Assembly: GCF_003696305.1 (NCBI RefSeq)
Contig: NZ_RFFK01000013.1
Span: 1 to 64,000 of the forward strand
Direction: 5' to 3'
Origin: Pseudomonas sp. AOB-7
GTDB lineage: Bacteria; Pseudomonadota; Gammaproteobacteria; Pseudomonadales; Pseudomonadaceae
DNA: 64,000 nucleotides
Shown: one piece after another, positions 41,522 to 50,940 of the stretch
How positions within the stretch are numbered: position 1 is the stretch's first letter
Layout of the letters: every line of letters starts with the position of its first letter
Notes under the pieces: generated by a model
What the model saw: only the letters and a program-made list of their open reading frames with translations
What the model was told of the DNA's origin: nothing
The model's database searches: none
Made by a program: the position numbers and the translations under genes

Positions 41522-42267
41522 TAAGAACGCGCCTCGGCTTCCACCTGCTCGCTGGTCTTGCCGAAGCGACGCTGGCGGGTAGCGAAATCGGCCAGCGCCT
41601 TGCGCATGGCCTCGTGCTTGAAATCCGGCCAGTACAGGTCGGAGAAGTACAGTTCGCTGTATGCCAACTGCCAGAGCAGGAAGTTGCTGATGCGGTGCTC
41701 GCCGCCGGTGCGGATACACAGGTCCGGCAGCGGCAGGTCGCCGGTGGCCAGGCAGGTCTGGAGCAGCCCGGGGGTGATGTCCTCCGGCTGCAGGTGACCG
41801 GCCTGTACCTCGCGCGCCAGGCGCTGGGCAGCCTGGGCGATGTCCCACTGGCCGCCGTAGTTGGCGGCGATCTGCAGGGTGAAGCGGCGGTTGCCGGCGG
41901 TCAGCGCCTCGGCCTCGCGCATGGCGGCCTGCAGCTCGGGATGAAAGCGCGAACGATCACCGATGATGCGCAGGCCGATGTCGTTGTCCAGCAGCTTCTT
42001 CGCCTCGCGGCGCAGCGCACCGAGGAACAGCTCCATCAGCGCGCCGACCTCCTCGGCCGGGCGCTGCCAGTTCTCGCTGGAGAAGGCGAACAGGGTCAGC
42101 ACCTCGACCCCGGCCTCGGCACACACCTCGATCACCGCGCGCACCGCGTCGACCCCGGCCTTGTGCCCGGCCACTCCCGGCAACAGGCGCTTCTTGGCCC
42201 AACGGTTGTTGCCATCCATGATGATGGCGACGTGCCGCGGCACCGCGCCCAGCTTGCTCTTGTCCAT
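41521..42267 (-). CDS. uppS: Undecaprenyl diphosphate synthase (di-trans,poly-cis)
   Basis: The 248-residue cis-prenyltransferase makes the C55 carrier lipid for peptidoglycan and O-antigen. Catalytic Asp18 is in HVAIIMDGNNRWAKKR, and the substrate motifs FAFSSENWQRP and RTGGEHRISNFLLWQLAYSELYF are typical. It is functionally linked to the DUF368 recycling protein encoded at 10524. Confidence 0.98.
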   Translation of the reverse strand: MDKSKLGAVPRHVAIIMDGNNRWAKKRLLPGVAGHKAGVDAVRAVIEVCAEAGVEVLTLFAFSSENWQRPAEEVGALMELFLGALRREAKKLLDNDIGLRIIGDRSRFHPELQAAMREAEALTAGNRRFTLQIAANYGGQWDIAQAAQRLAREVQAGHLQPEDITPGLLQTCLATGDLPLPDLCIRTGGEHRISNFLLWQLAYSELYFSDLYWPDFKHEAMRKALADFATRQRRFGKTSEQVEAEARS

Positions 42268-42283
42268 GTGGGTGTCCTGACCG

Positions 42284-42841
42284 TCAGACGGCCATCAAGT
42301 CCGCTTCCTTGGCCTCCAGGGCCTTGTCCACGTCGCCGACGAACTTGTCGGTGAGCTTCTGCAACTCGTCGGCGGCACGACGCTCTTCGTCTTCGCTGAT
42401 TTCCTTGGCCTTGGCCAGCTTCTTCAGCTCGGCCAGGGCGTCGCGGCGCACATTGCGCACGGCGACCTTGGCGTCCTCGGCGACGCCGCGGGCCTGCTTG
42501 GTGTAACCCTTGCGGGTTTCCTCGGTCAGCGCCGGCATCGGCACGCGGATGGTAGTGCCGGCGCTGCTCGGGTTCAGGCCCAGGTCGGAAGTCAGGATGG
42601 CCTTCTCGATGGCGGCGCCGAGGCTCTTGTCGTGCGCGACGATCTTCAGGGTACGGGCGTCCTCGACGGTGATCGCGGCCACCTGGTTCAGCGGCATGTC
42701 GCTGCCCCAGGCCGGCACCTTGATGCTGTCCAGGATGCTCGGGTGAGCACGGCCGGTACGGATGGAGGCCAGATTGCGATCCAGCGCCTCCAGGGACTTA
42801 CCCATGCGTTCCTGGGCGTCTTTCTTGATGTCGTTGATCAT
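42284..42841 (-). CDS. frr: Ribosome recycling factor
   Basis: The 185-residue two-domain protein splits post-termination ribosomes with EF-G. Characteristic stretches are RTGRAHPSILD, GLNPSSAGTTIRVPMPALTEE and the C-terminal KEISEDEERRAADELQKLTDKF. ATG 42841 overlaps pyrH by four bases. Confidence 0.98.
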   Translation of the reverse strand: MINDIKKDAQERMGKSLEALDRNLASIRTGRAHPSILDSIKVPAWGSDMPLNQVAAITVEDARTLKIVAHDKSLGAAIEKAILTSDLGLNPSSAGTTIRVPMPALTEETRKGYTKQARGVAEDAKVAVRNVRRDALAELKKLAKAKEISEDEERRAADELQKLTDKFVGDVDKALEAKEADLMAV

Positions 42842-43581
42842 TGTGCATCCTCCTCGATCAGGGTTCCTTCGGCGCCGCCGACCACTACGTTGAGCAGGGC
42901 GCCCGGCTTGTTCATGTTGAAGACCCGCAGCGGCATCTTGTGGTCGCGGCACAGACAGATGGCGGTCAGGTCCATCACGCCCAGCTTGCGATCGAGCACC
43001 TCGTCATAGGTCAGGCGCTCGAACTTCTCGGCATGCGGGTCCTTGAACGGGTCGGCAGTGTACACGCCATCGACCTTGGTCGCTTTCAGTACCACGTCGG
43101 CATCGATCTCGATGGCGCGCAGACAGGCGGCGGAATCGGTGGTGAAGAACGGGTTGCCGGTGCCGGCGGCGAAGATCACCACCTCGCCGGTCTTCAGGTG
43201 GCGCATGGCCTTGCGCCGATCGTAATGATCGGTGACGCCGACCATGGAGATCGCCGACATGACGATGGCGGGGATGTTCGAGCGCTCCAGGGCGTCGCGC
43301 ATGGCCAGGGCGTTCATCACCGTGGCCAGCATGCCCATGTGGTCGCCGGTGACCCGATCCATGCCGGCGGCCGACAGGGCGGCGCCGCGGAACAGGTTGC
43401 CGCCGCCGATCACCAGGCCAACCTGCACGCCGATCCCCACCAGCTGCCCCACTTCCAGGGCCATGCGGTCGAGCACCTTGGGGTCGATGCCGAAATCTTC
43501 CGAGCCCATCAGGGCCTCGCCGCTGAGTTTGAGCAGAATGCGTTTGTAGCGAGGTTGGCGACCACTCGTCTGCTGAGCCAT
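42838..43581 (-). CDS. pyrH: Uridylate kinase
   Basis: The 247-residue hexameric UMP kinase of the amino-acid-kinase fold. RILLKLSGEALMG, the VGLVIGGGNLFRG loop, FAAGTGNPFFTTDSAA and the KVDGVYTADP motif are present. ATG 43581 (MAQQTSGRQPRYKR) is the Pseudomonas start. Confidence 0.98.
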   Translation of the reverse strand: MAQQTSGRQPRYKRILLKLSGEALMGSEDFGIDPKVLDRMALEVGQLVGIGVQVGLVIGGGNLFRGAALSAAGMDRVTGDHMGMLATVMNALAMRDALERSNIPAIVMSAISMVGVTDHYDRRKAMRHLKTGEVVIFAAGTGNPFFTTDSAACLRAIEIDADVVLKATKVDGVYTADPFKDPHAEKFERLTYDEVLDRKLGVMDLTAICLCRDHKMPLRVFNMNKPGALLNVVVGGAEGTLIEEDAQ

Positions 43582-43712
43582 TGCAAGTCTCTCCTGCGGC
43601 GATATGAATGCTGTGGCGATGCCTGAGCATCGCAATTATCCGGCACTTCGACAGCGCCGACGACCGTTGGTTGAAACGGCCGCTGTTGCATTTGTCACCC
43701 CCCATTCGGCAA

Positions 43713-43742
43713 AGAGGCTGCACGCGCAAGCGGGCAGCCTCT
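43713..43742 (-). terminator. Hairpin between tsf and pyrH
   Basis: Perfect 9-bp stem AGAGGCTGC/GCAGCCTCT with a 12-base loop, followed by only a short TTT on the minus strand. Probably a partial terminator that lowers pyrH expression relative to tsf. Confidence 0.6.
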
Positions 43743-43767
43743 CTGGGGCAACTGGTCGAACCGCCGA

Positions 43768-44631
43768 TTACTGCTTGCTGGCAGCAACCTGGGCAGCGAC
43801 TTCGGCAGCGAAGTCGGTTTCGGCCTTCTCGATGCCTTCGCCCACTTCGTAACGCACGAAGGAAACGACTTCGGCACCAGCCTTCTTCACCAGGTCACCG
43901 ACCTTGACTTCCGGATCCATGATGAAGGCTTGCTCGACCAGGCTGGCCTCGGCGAGGAACTTGGCGATACGGCCTTTGACCATGTTCTCGACGATGTTTT
44001 CCGGCTTGCCGGCGATCTTCTCGGCGTTCAGCTGCAGGAAGATTTCCTTTTCCTTGGCCACCAGCTCGTCGGACACCTGGTCCGGGGTGACCACGGCCGG
44101 GTTGCTCGCCGCGACGTGCATGGCGACGTGCTTGGCCAGCTCGTCGTTGCCGCCCTTGAGGACGACCAGCACGCCGATGCGGTGGCCGTGCAGGTAGGCA
44201 CCGACGGTTTCGCCGGAAACGGCGGTCAGACGACGGATGTTGACGTTCTCGCCGCACTTGGCCACCAGGGCCTCACGAGCGGACTCGCGGGAAGCGATCA
44301 GCGGAGCGGCTTCGGTCAGGTTCTTCTCGAAGGCTTCGTCGATGCTTTCCTTGACGAAAGCCTTGAAGTCATCCTGCAGAGCCAGGAAGTCGGTCTGCGA
44401 GTTGACTTCGATGATCAGGCCACGGCCGCCTTCGACGCGCACGGCGATGGAGCCTTCGGCGGCGATGTTGCCGGCCTTCTTGGCAGCCTTGATGGCACCG
44501 GAAGCGCGCATGTCGTCAATCGCCTTCTCGATGTCGCCACCGGCGGCAACCAGGGCCTTCTTGCATTCCATCATGCCTTGGCCGGTACGCTCGCGCAGTT
44601 CTTTAACCAGGGCTGCAGTAACTTCTGCCAT
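43768..44631 (-). CDS. tsf: Elongation factor Ts
   Basis: The 287-residue nucleotide exchange factor of EF-Tu. N-terminal UBA-like ELRERTGQGMMECKKALVAAGGD and the EF-Tu-contacting core SQTDFLALQDDFKAF are present. It lies after rpsB with a hairpin in between, as in other bacteria. Confidence 0.99.
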   Translation of the reverse strand: MAEVTAALVKELRERTGQGMMECKKALVAAGGDIEKAIDDMRASGAIKAAKKAGNIAAEGSIAVRVEGGRGLIIEVNSQTDFLALQDDFKAFVKESIDEAFEKNLTEAAPLIASRESAREALVAKCGENVNIRRLTAVSGETVGAYLHGHRIGVLVVLKGGNDELAKHVAMHVAASNPAVVTPDQVSDELVAKEKEIFLQLNAEKIAGKPENIVENMVKGRIAKFLAEASLVEQAFIMDPEVKVGDLVKKAGAEVVSFVRYEVGEGIEKAETDFAAEVAAQVAASKQ

Positions 44632-44702
44632 CTTGAAAATCCTCTCGGTAGGTCTTCAACCATTCGCCCGATGAGTGGGCGATCAAATCTGTGAGTGGCA
44701 AA

Positions 44703-44721
44703 AAGGGGGCCTAGCCCCCTT
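44703..44721 (-). terminator. Hairpin between rpsB and tsf
   Basis: 8-bp stem AAGGGGGC/GCCCCCTT with a 3-base loop, followed by TTT on the minus strand. A weak terminator in the rpsB-tsf gap is common in gammaproteobacteria. Confidence 0.65.
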
Positions 44722-44760
44722 CTTGCACAGCGCATAACGCTAACTGCTTGGCGTTACCGC

Positions 44761-45504
44761 TTAGCCTTCGGCGGCTTCGGCAGCCGGGGCTTCTTCGACG
44801 AACTCGTCGGTGCCGCCGCCAGCGTTGCTGCGACCACGGATCACGGCGTCGGCCATGGCACCCATGTACAGCTGGATGGCGCGGATGGCGTCGTCGTTAC
44901 CCGGGATGATGTAGTCAACGCCTTCCGGGCTGCTGTTGGTATCGACGATGCCGATGACCGGGATACCCAGCTTGTTGGCTTCGGTGATGGCGATGCGCTC
45001 GTGGTCGACGTCGATCACGAACAGCGCGTCCGGCAGGCCGCCCATGTCCTTGATACCGCCCAGGCTGCGATCCAGTTTCTCCAGATCGCGGGTGCGCATC
45101 AGGGCTTCTTTCTTGGTCAGCTTGGCGAAGGTGCCGTCCTGGGACTGGGTTTCCAGCTCGCGCAGGCGCTTGATCGAAGCACGGATGGTCTTGTAGTTGG
45201 TCAGCATGCCGCCCAACCAGCGGTGATCGACGAAGGGCGAACCGCAACGAGCGGCTTCTTCGCGAACGATCTTGCCAGCGGAACGCTTGGTGCCGACGAA
45301 CAGGATCTTGTTCTTGCCAGCGGCCAGCTTCTCAACGAACGACAGGGCGTCGTTGAACATCGGCAGGGTTTTTTCGAGGTTGATGATGTGAATCTTGTTA
45401 CGCGCACCGAAAATGTACTTGCCCATTTTCGGGTTCCAGTAACGGGTCTGGTGGCCGAAGTGCACACCGGCCTTCAGCATATCGCGCATATTGACTTGGG
45501 ACAT
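44761..45504 (-). CDS. rpsB: 30S ribosomal protein S2
   Basis: The 247-residue small-subunit protein. Start MSQVNMRDMLKAGVHFGHQTRYWNPKM is canonical, with FVGTKRSAGKIVREEAARC and IVDTNSSPEGVDYIIPGNDDA further on. It opens the long minus-strand cluster rpsB to rnhB and is divergent from map. Confidence 0.99.
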   Translation of the reverse strand: MSQVNMRDMLKAGVHFGHQTRYWNPKMGKYIFGARNKIHIINLEKTLPMFNDALSFVEKLAAGKNKILFVGTKRSAGKIVREEAARCGSPFVDHRWLGGMLTNYKTIRASIKRLRELETQSQDGTFAKLTKKEALMRTRDLEKLDRSLGGIKDMGGLPDALFVIDVDHERIAITEANKLGIPVIGIVDTNSSPEGVDYIIPGNDDAIRAIQLYMGAMADAVIRGRSNAGGGTDEFVEEAPAAEAAEG

Positions 45505-45634
45505 GATAGTTCCTTGATAAGTCGGGTTAGGCCTCCACGTATCCCAGCTTCCAACCCTTGCGGGCACCCAGGAAACCGTGTCGATACGTGTGTGGGTTTA
45601 GGCTTTCGGGCATGCCGCCCGTAAAGCGGCGCGT

Positions 45635-45640
45635 TTTATA
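45635..45640 (-). promoter_or_regulatory. Candidate -10 box of rpsB
   Basis: Minus-strand TATAAA lies about 130 bases before the rpsB ATG. A weak -35-like TAGCTT stands 17 bases further upstream, followed downstream by a GC-rich discriminator (ACGCGCC) typical of stringently controlled ribosomal promoters. Confidence 0.45.
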
Positions 45641-45785
45641 CCACAGAAAGCAGCCGCAAGCTACCAGCCTCAGGCAGCAAATGACGCCAGGCGCCCCTCC
45701 GCCACCCACTTGCAGCGGCCTTTGGGGCTTGCGCCTCCTAGCTGCTAAGATACTCCCCTTTTCCGTTCGCGCCCGAGAGCTTCAT

Positions 45786-46568
45786 ATGACCGTCACCATC
45801 AAATCCCCCGACGAAATCGAGAAAATGCGCGTGGCCGGCCGCCTGGCCGCCGAGGTGCTGGAGATGATCGGCGAGTACGTCAAGCCCGGGGTTACCACCG
45901 ACGAGCTGGATCGCATCTGCCACGACTATATAGTCAATGTGCAGCAGGCCATCCCCGCCCCGCTCAACTACAAGGGCTTCCCCAAGTCGATCTGCACTTC
46001 GATCAACCACGTGGTGTGCCACGGCATCCCCAACGACAAGCCGCTGAAAGATGGCGACGTGCTGAACATCGACGTCACCGTGATCAAGAACGGCTACCAC
46101 GGCGACACCAGCAAGATGTTCATGGTCGGCAAGGTTGCCGAGTGGGCCGAGCGTCTGGCCAAGGTCACCCAGGAATGCATGTATAAAGGCATCGAACTGG
46201 TCAAGCCGGGCACCCGCCTGGGCGATATCGGCGAGGTGATCCAGAAGCACGCGGAGAAGAACGGTTTTTCCGTGGTGCGCGAGTACTGCGGCCACGGCAT
46301 CGGCGCGGTGTTCCACGAGGAGCCGCAGGTGCTGCACTACGGCCGCGCCGGCACCGGCATGGAGCTCAAGGAAGGCATGACCTTCACCATCGAGCCGATG
46401 ATCAACCAGGGCCGCCCGGAAACCCGCCTGCTCGGCGACGGCTGGACCGCCATCACCAAGGACCGCAAGCTGTCGGCGCAGTGGGAACACACCGTGCTGG
46501 TCACCGCCGGTGGCTACGAGATCCTCACCCTGCGCAGCGACGACACCCTGCCGCGCACCTCGGCCTGA
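45786..46568 (+). CDS. map: Methionine aminopeptidase, type I
   Basis: The 260-residue dimetal enzyme removes the initiator methionine. Metal ligands appear in LNIDVTVIKNGYHGDTSKMF (two Asp), GHGIGAVFHEEP (His), TIEPM and the final QWEHT (Glu). ATG 45786 fits the family; a frame upstream to 45558 is open but unconserved. It is divergent from rpsB. Confidence 0.98.
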   Translation: MTVTIKSPDEIEKMRVAGRLAAEVLEMIGEYVKPGVTTDELDRICHDYIVNVQQAIPAPLNYKGFPKSICTSINHVVCHGIPNDKPLKDGDVLNIDVTVIKNGYHGDTSKMFMVGKVAEWAERLAKVTQECMYKGIELVKPGTRLGDIGEVIQKHAEKNGFSVVREYCGHGIGAVFHEEPQVLHYGRAGTGMELKEGMTFTIEPMINQGRPETRLLGDGWTAITKDRKLSAQWEHTVLVTAGGYEILTLRSDDTLPRTSA

Positions 46569-46571
46569 GCC

Positions 46572-46621
46572 AGGGTGCGCCGTGCGCACCAAAAACCGCA
46601 CGGTGCGCCCGGCGCACCCTA
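46572..46621. repeat. Dispersed GGGTGCGC palindromic repeat between map and glnD
   Basis: Arms AGGGTGCGCCGTGCGCACC and GGTGCGCCCGGCGCACCCT are separated by about 11 bases. Each arm is itself palindromic around its GTGCGC/GCGCAC core. Same family as at 15358, 51980 and 61575. Confidence 0.8.
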
Positions 46622-46646
46622 CGCACCTTTAGAGGAAGGCAATTGC

Positions 46647-49340
46647 ATGCCGCAGATGGACCCCGAACTGTTTGACCGCGGTCAGTTCCAGGCCGAGCTG
46701 GCGCTCAAGTCCAGCCCCATCGCCGCGTTCAAGAAGGCCATCCGCCATGCCCGCGAGGTGCTCGACGCCCGCTTCCAGGGCGGCCGCGACATCCGCCGCC
46801 TGGTCGAGGACCGCGCCTGGTTCGTCGACCAGATACTGCAGGAAGCCTGGAAGCGCTTCGCCTGGAGCGAGGACGCCGACATCGCCCTGCTCGCCGTCGG
46901 CGGCTACGGCCGCGGCGAACTGCACCCCTATTCCGACATCGACCTGCTGATCCTGCTCGACAGCAGCGATCACGAGATCTTCCGCGAGCCGATCGAGGGC
47001 TTTCTCACCCTGCTCTGGGACATCGGCCTGGAAGTCGGCCAGAGCGTGCGTTCGGTCGACGAGTGCGCCGAGGAGGCGCGCGCCGATCTGACGGTGATCA
47101 CCAATCTGATGGAAAGCCGCACCATCGCCGGCCCCGAGCACCTGCGCCAGCGCATGCAGGCGGTGACCAGCAGCGAGCGGATGTGGCCGAGCAAGCACTT
47201 CTTCCTGGCCAAGCGCGAGGAACGCAAGGCGCGCCACGCCAAGTACAACGACACCGAGTACAACCTCGAACCCAACGTCAAGGGCTCGCCGGGCGGCCTG
47301 CGCGACATCCAGACCGTGCTCTGGGTGGCGCGCCGCCAGTTCGACACGCTGAATCTGCACGCCATGGTCGGCCAGGGCTTTCTGCTGGAGAGCGAATACG
47401 CCCTGCTCTCCTCCAGCCAGGAGTTCCTGTGGAAGGTGCGCTACGCCCTGCACATGCTCGCCGGGCGCGCCGAAGACCGCCTGCTGTTCGATTACCAGGG
47501 GCGCATCGCCGCGCTGTTCGGCTACCAGGACGGCGACGGCAAGCGCAGCATCGAGCACTTCATGCAGAAGTACTACCGCGTGGTGATGGGCATCTCCGAG
47601 CTGTCGGACCTGATCAACCAGCACTTCGAGGAAGTCATCCTGCGCGCCGGCGAGAGCGGCCCGGCCACCCCGCTGAACAGCCGCTTCCAGGTGCGCGACG
47701 GCTACATCGAGGTGACCCACCCGAACGTCTTCAAGCGCACCCCCTTCGCCATCCTCGAAGTCTTCGTGCTGATGGCCCAGCACCCGGAGATCAAGGGCGT
47801 GCGCGCCGACAGCATCCGCCTGCTGCGCGACAGCCGCCACCTGATCGACGACGAGTTCCGCAAGGACATCCGCAACACCAGCCTGTTCATCGAGCTGTTC
47901 AAGTGCCGCGAGGGCATCCACCGCAACCTGCGGCGGATGAACCGCTACGGCATCCTCGGCCGCTACCTGCCGGAGTTCGGCCACATAGTCGGACAGATGC
48001 AGCACGATCTGTTCCACATCTATACGGTCGATGCGCACACCCTCAACCTGATCAAGCACCTGCGCAAGTTCCGCTGGCCGGAGCTGGCGGAGAAATTCCC
48101 GCTGGCCAGCAAGCTGATCGACAAGTTGCCCAAGCCCGAGCTGATCTACCTCGCCGGCCTCTACCACGACATCGGCAAGGGCCGCGGCGGCGACCACTCG
48201 GAACTCGGCGCGGTGGATGCCGAGGCCTTCGCCCGCCGCCACAATCTGCCGGCCTGGGACAGCGCGCTGATCGTCTGGCTGGTGCAGCACCATCTGGTGA
48301 TGTCCACCACCGCGCAGCGCAAGGACCTCTCCGACCCACAGGTGATCCACGACTTCGCCCAGTTCGTCGGCGACCAGACCCACCTCGACTACCTCTACGT
48401 GCTGACCGTGGCCGATATCAACGCCACCAACCCCAGCCTGTGGAACTCCTGGCGCGCCAGCCTGCTGCGCCAGCTCTACACCGAGACTAAGCGCGCCCTG
48501 CGCCGCGGCCTGGAGAACCCGGTGGACCGCGAGGAACAGATTCGCCAGACGCAGAGCGCGGCGCTGGACACCCTGGTGCGCGGCGGTACCGACCCGGACG
48601 ACGCCGAGCAGCTGTGGAGCCAGCTCGGCGACGACTACTTCCTGCGCCATACCGCCAGCGACGTGGCCTGGCACACCGAAGCCATCCTCCAGCACCCGGC
48701 CGACGCCGGTCCGCTGGTGCTGATCAAGGAAACCACCCAGCGCGAGTTCGAGGGCGGCACGCAGATCTTCATCTACGCGCCGGACCAGCACGATTTCTTC
48801 GCCGTGACCGTGGCCGCGATGAGCCAGCTCAACCTGAACATCCACGATGCGCGGATCATCACCTCGACCAGCCAGTTCACCCTCGACACCTACGTGGTGC
48901 TGGACGCCGATGGCGGCTCGATCGGCGACAATCCCGCACGCATCCAGCAGATACGCCAGGGCCTGATCGAGGCGCTGAAGAACCCGGACGACTACCCGAC
49001 CATCATCCAGCGCCGCGTGCCGCGCCAGCTCAAGCACTTCGCCTTCGCCCCGCAGGTGACCATCCACAACGACGCGCAACGCCCGGTGACCGTGCTCGAA
49101 CTGACTGCGCCGGATCGCCCCGGCCTGCTGGCGCGCATCGGCCGGATCTTCCTCGAGTTCGACCTGTCGCTGCAGAACGCCAAGATCGCCACCCTCGGCG
49201 AACGGGTCGAGGACGTGTTCTTCGTCACCGACGCCAATAACCAGCCGCTGTCCGATCCCGAGCTCTGCGCACGCCTGCAGGAAACCATCGTCCGCCGCCT
49301 GTCCGAGCCCAGCGTCCAGCCCACGCAATTTTCCATCTGA
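46647..49340 (+). CDS. glnD: Bifunctional uridylyltransferase/uridylyl-removing enzyme GlnD
   Basis: The 897-residue nitrogen sensor modifies PII proteins according to glutamine. The nucleotidyltransferase site is GGYGRGELHPYSDIDLLIL (about 90-110). A helical linker follows, then an HD hydrolase with YHDIGKGRGGDHSELG (about 500-530). Two C-terminal ACT domains bind glutamine (about 705-790 and 815-897). GAGGAAGG precedes ATG 46647. It is followed by dapC after 16 bases. Confidence 0.98.
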   Translation: MPQMDPELFDRGQFQAELALKSSPIAAFKKAIRHAREVLDARFQGGRDIRRLVEDRAWFVDQILQEAWKRFAWSEDADIALLAVGGYGRGELHPYSDIDLLILLDSSDHEIFREPIEGFLTLLWDIGLEVGQSVRSVDECAEEARADLTVITNLMESRTIAGPEHLRQRMQAVTSSERMWPSKHFFLAKREERKARHAKYNDTEYNLEPNVKGSPGGLRDIQTVLWVARRQFDTLNLHAMVGQGFLLESEYALLSSSQEFLWKVRYALHMLAGRAEDRLLFDYQGRIAALFGYQDGDGKRSIEHFMQKYYRVVMGISELSDLINQHFEEVILRAGESGPATPLNSRFQVRDGYIEVTHPNVFKRTPFAILEVFVLMAQHPEIKGVRADSIRLLRDSRHLIDDEFRKDIRNTSLFIELFKCREGIHRNLRRMNRYGILGRYLPEFGHIVGQMQHDLFHIYTVDAHTLNLIKHLRKFRWPELAEKFPLASKLIDKLPKPELIYLAGLYHDIGKGRGGDHSELGAVDAEAFARRHNLPAWDSALIVWLVQHHLVMSTTAQRKDLSDPQVIHDFAQFVGDQTHLDYLYVLTVADINATNPSLWNSWRASLLRQLYTETKRALRRGLENPVDREEQIRQTQSAALDTLVRGGTDPDDAEQLWSQLGDDYFLRHTASDVAWHTEAILQHPADAGPLVLIKETTQREFEGGTQIFIYAPDQHDFFAVTVAAMSQLNLNIHDARIITSTSQFTLDTYVVLDADGGSIGDNPARIQQIRQGLIEALKNPDDYPTIIQRRVPRQLKHFAFAPQVTIHNDAQRPVTVLELTAPDRPGLLARIGRIFLEFDLSLQNAKIATLGERVEDVFFVTDANNQPLSDPELCARLQETIVRRLSEPSVQPTQFSI

Positions 49341-49356
49341 TTTTCCGGAAGCCCCG

Positions 49357-50559
49357 ATGAACCCAGCCCTCGACCAGCTCCAGCCCTACCCCTTCGAGAA
49401 ACTGCGCGCCCTGCTCGGCGGCGTGCAGCCGGCCGCGGACAAGCGCGCCATCGCCCTGTCCATCGGCGAGCCCAAGCACAAGTCGCCGGACTTCGTCGCC
49501 CAGGCGCTGACCGCGAGCCTCGACAAGCTGGCGGTCTACCCCACCACCCTGGGCCTGACCGAGCTGCGCCAGAGCATCGCCAGCTGGTGCGAGCGGCGCT
49601 TCGGCGTACCGGCCGGCTGGCTGGATGCGGCGCGCCACGTGCTGCCGGTCAACGGCACCCGCGAGGCGCTGTTCGCCTTCACCCAGGCCGTGGTCGACCG
49701 CAATGCCAAGGGCCTGGTGGTCAGCCCCAATCCCTTCTACCAGATCTACGAAGGTGCGGCGTTTCTCGCCGGCGCCGCGCCGCACTACCTGCCGTGCCTG
49801 GAAGCCCATGGCTTCAACCCGGACTTCGATGCAGTGCCGGCCGAGGTCTGGCAGCGCTGCCAGATCCTCTTCCTCTGCTCGCCGGGCAACCCCACCGGGG
49901 CGCTGATCCCGGTGGAAACGCTGAAGAAGCTGATCGCCCTGGCCGACGAGCACGACTTCGTCATCGCCGCCGACGAGTGCTACAGCGAGCTGTACTTCGA
50001 CGAGGCCAACCCGCCGGCCGGCCTGCTCAGCGCCTGCGCCGAGCTGGGCCGCTCGGACTTCAAGCGTTGCGTGGTGTTCCACAGCCTGTCCAAGCGCTCC
50101 AACCTGCCGGGCCTGCGCTCGGGCTTCGTCGCCGGCGACGCCGAGATCCTCAAGGCCTTTTTGCTGTACCGCACCTACCACGGCTGCGCCATGCCGGTGC
50201 AGACCCAGCTGGCCAGCGTCGCCGCCTGGAACGACGAGGACCATGTGCGCGCCAACCGCGAGCTGTACCGCGAAAAGTTCGACGCCGTGCTGGATATCCT
50301 TGAGCCGGTGATGGACGTGCAGCGCCCCGACGGCGGCTTCTACCTCTGGGCGCGCACCCCGGGCGACGACGCCGAATTCACCCGCGCGCTGTTCGCCGCC
50401 GAACATGTCACCGTGGTACCGGGCTCCTACCTGTCGCGCGAGGTGAACGGCATCAACCCCGGCGCCGGGCGCGTGCGCATGGCCCTGGTCGCGCCGCTGG
50501 CCGAGTGCATCGAAGCCGCCCAGCGCATCCGCCGCTTTATCGAAGGACGCACCCCATGA
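49357..50559 (+). CDS. dapC: Succinyldiaminopimelate transaminase (DapC-type aminotransferase)
   Basis: The 400-residue PLP aminotransferase of class I/II fold. GEPKHKSPDFV, CSPGNPTGALI, IAADECYSELYF and the PLP-lysine segment VFHSLSKRSNLPGLRSGFVAGD are present. In Pseudomonas this gene next to dapD is assigned to the lysine/meso-DAP pathway. It overlaps the next gene by 4 bases (ATGA). Substrate specificity is inferred from context. Confidence 0.93.
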   Translation: MNPALDQLQPYPFEKLRALLGGVQPAADKRAIALSIGEPKHKSPDFVAQALTASLDKLAVYPTTLGLTELRQSIASWCERRFGVPAGWLDAARHVLPVNGTREALFAFTQAVVDRNAKGLVVSPNPFYQIYEGAAFLAGAAPHYLPCLEAHGFNPDFDAVPAEVWQRCQILFLCSPGNPTGALIPVETLKKLIALADEHDFVIAADECYSELYFDEANPPAGLLSACAELGRSDFKRCVVFHSLSKRSNLPGLRSGFVAGDAEILKAFLLYRTYHGCAMPVQTQLASVAAWNDEDHVRANRELYREKFDAVLDILEPVMDVQRPDGGFYLWARTPGDDAEFTRALFAAEHVTVVPGSYLSREVNGINPGAGRVRMALVAPLAECIEAAQRIRRFIEGRTP

Positions 50560-50903
50560 GCAAGACCCTCTATGGCATCAAAGCCTGTGACACCATGAAG
50601 AAGGCCCGCACCTGGCTCGACGAGCGCGGCATCGCCTACGACTTCCACGACTACAAGAGCGCCGGCATCGACCGCCAGCGCCTGCAGCAGTGGTGCGCCG
50701 AGCACGGCTGGGAGACCATCCTCAACCGCGCCGGCACCACCTTCCGCAAGCTCACCGACGAGCAGAAGGCCGACCTCGACCAGGCCAAGGCCATCGCGCT
50801 GATGCTGGCCCAGCCCTCGATGATCAAGCGCCCGGTGCTCGATCTCGGCGAGCGCACCCTGGTCGGCTTCAAACCGGATAACTACCAAGCCGCATTGGCC
50901 TGA
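50556..50903 (+). CDS. ArsC/Spx-family thioredoxin-fold protein (YffB type)
   Basis: A 115-residue protein starting MSKTLYGIKACDTMKKARTWLDERGI, with one N-terminal cysteine (in KACDTMKKA) and the family ending ...PSMIKRPVLDLGERTLVGFKPDNY. Members are called ArsC-like reductases, but YffB has shown no arsenate reductase activity. Its conserved placement between dapC and dapD suggests a linked but undefined redox role. It is translationally coupled to dapC. Confidence 0.9.
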   Translation: MSKTLYGIKACDTMKKARTWLDERGIAYDFHDYKSAGIDRQRLQQWCAEHGWETILNRAGTTFRKLTDEQKADLDQAKAIALMLAQPSMIKRPVLDLGERTLVGFKPDNYQAALA

Positions 50904-50940
50904 TTCTTCACCCTCGATTTCGTTGCAAGGAAACCATCCT

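Noticed and set aside
45505..45785. rpsB leader as a ribosomal-protein autoregulatory RNA
   Set aside because: A leader of about 130 nt is plausible and S2 regulates its own mRNA in E. coli, but I could not match a conserved structure by eye. Only the candidate -10 box was listed.
46629..49328. Open frame of about 900 codons antisense to glnD
   Set aside because: It is a shadow of the GC-rich glnD gene. The protein has low-complexity Val/Ala/His/Gln composition and no domain, while glnD has all expected motifs on the other strand. The same holds for long plus-strand frames across dnaE (25787-29593), pyrG/kdsA (20855-23140) and bamA.
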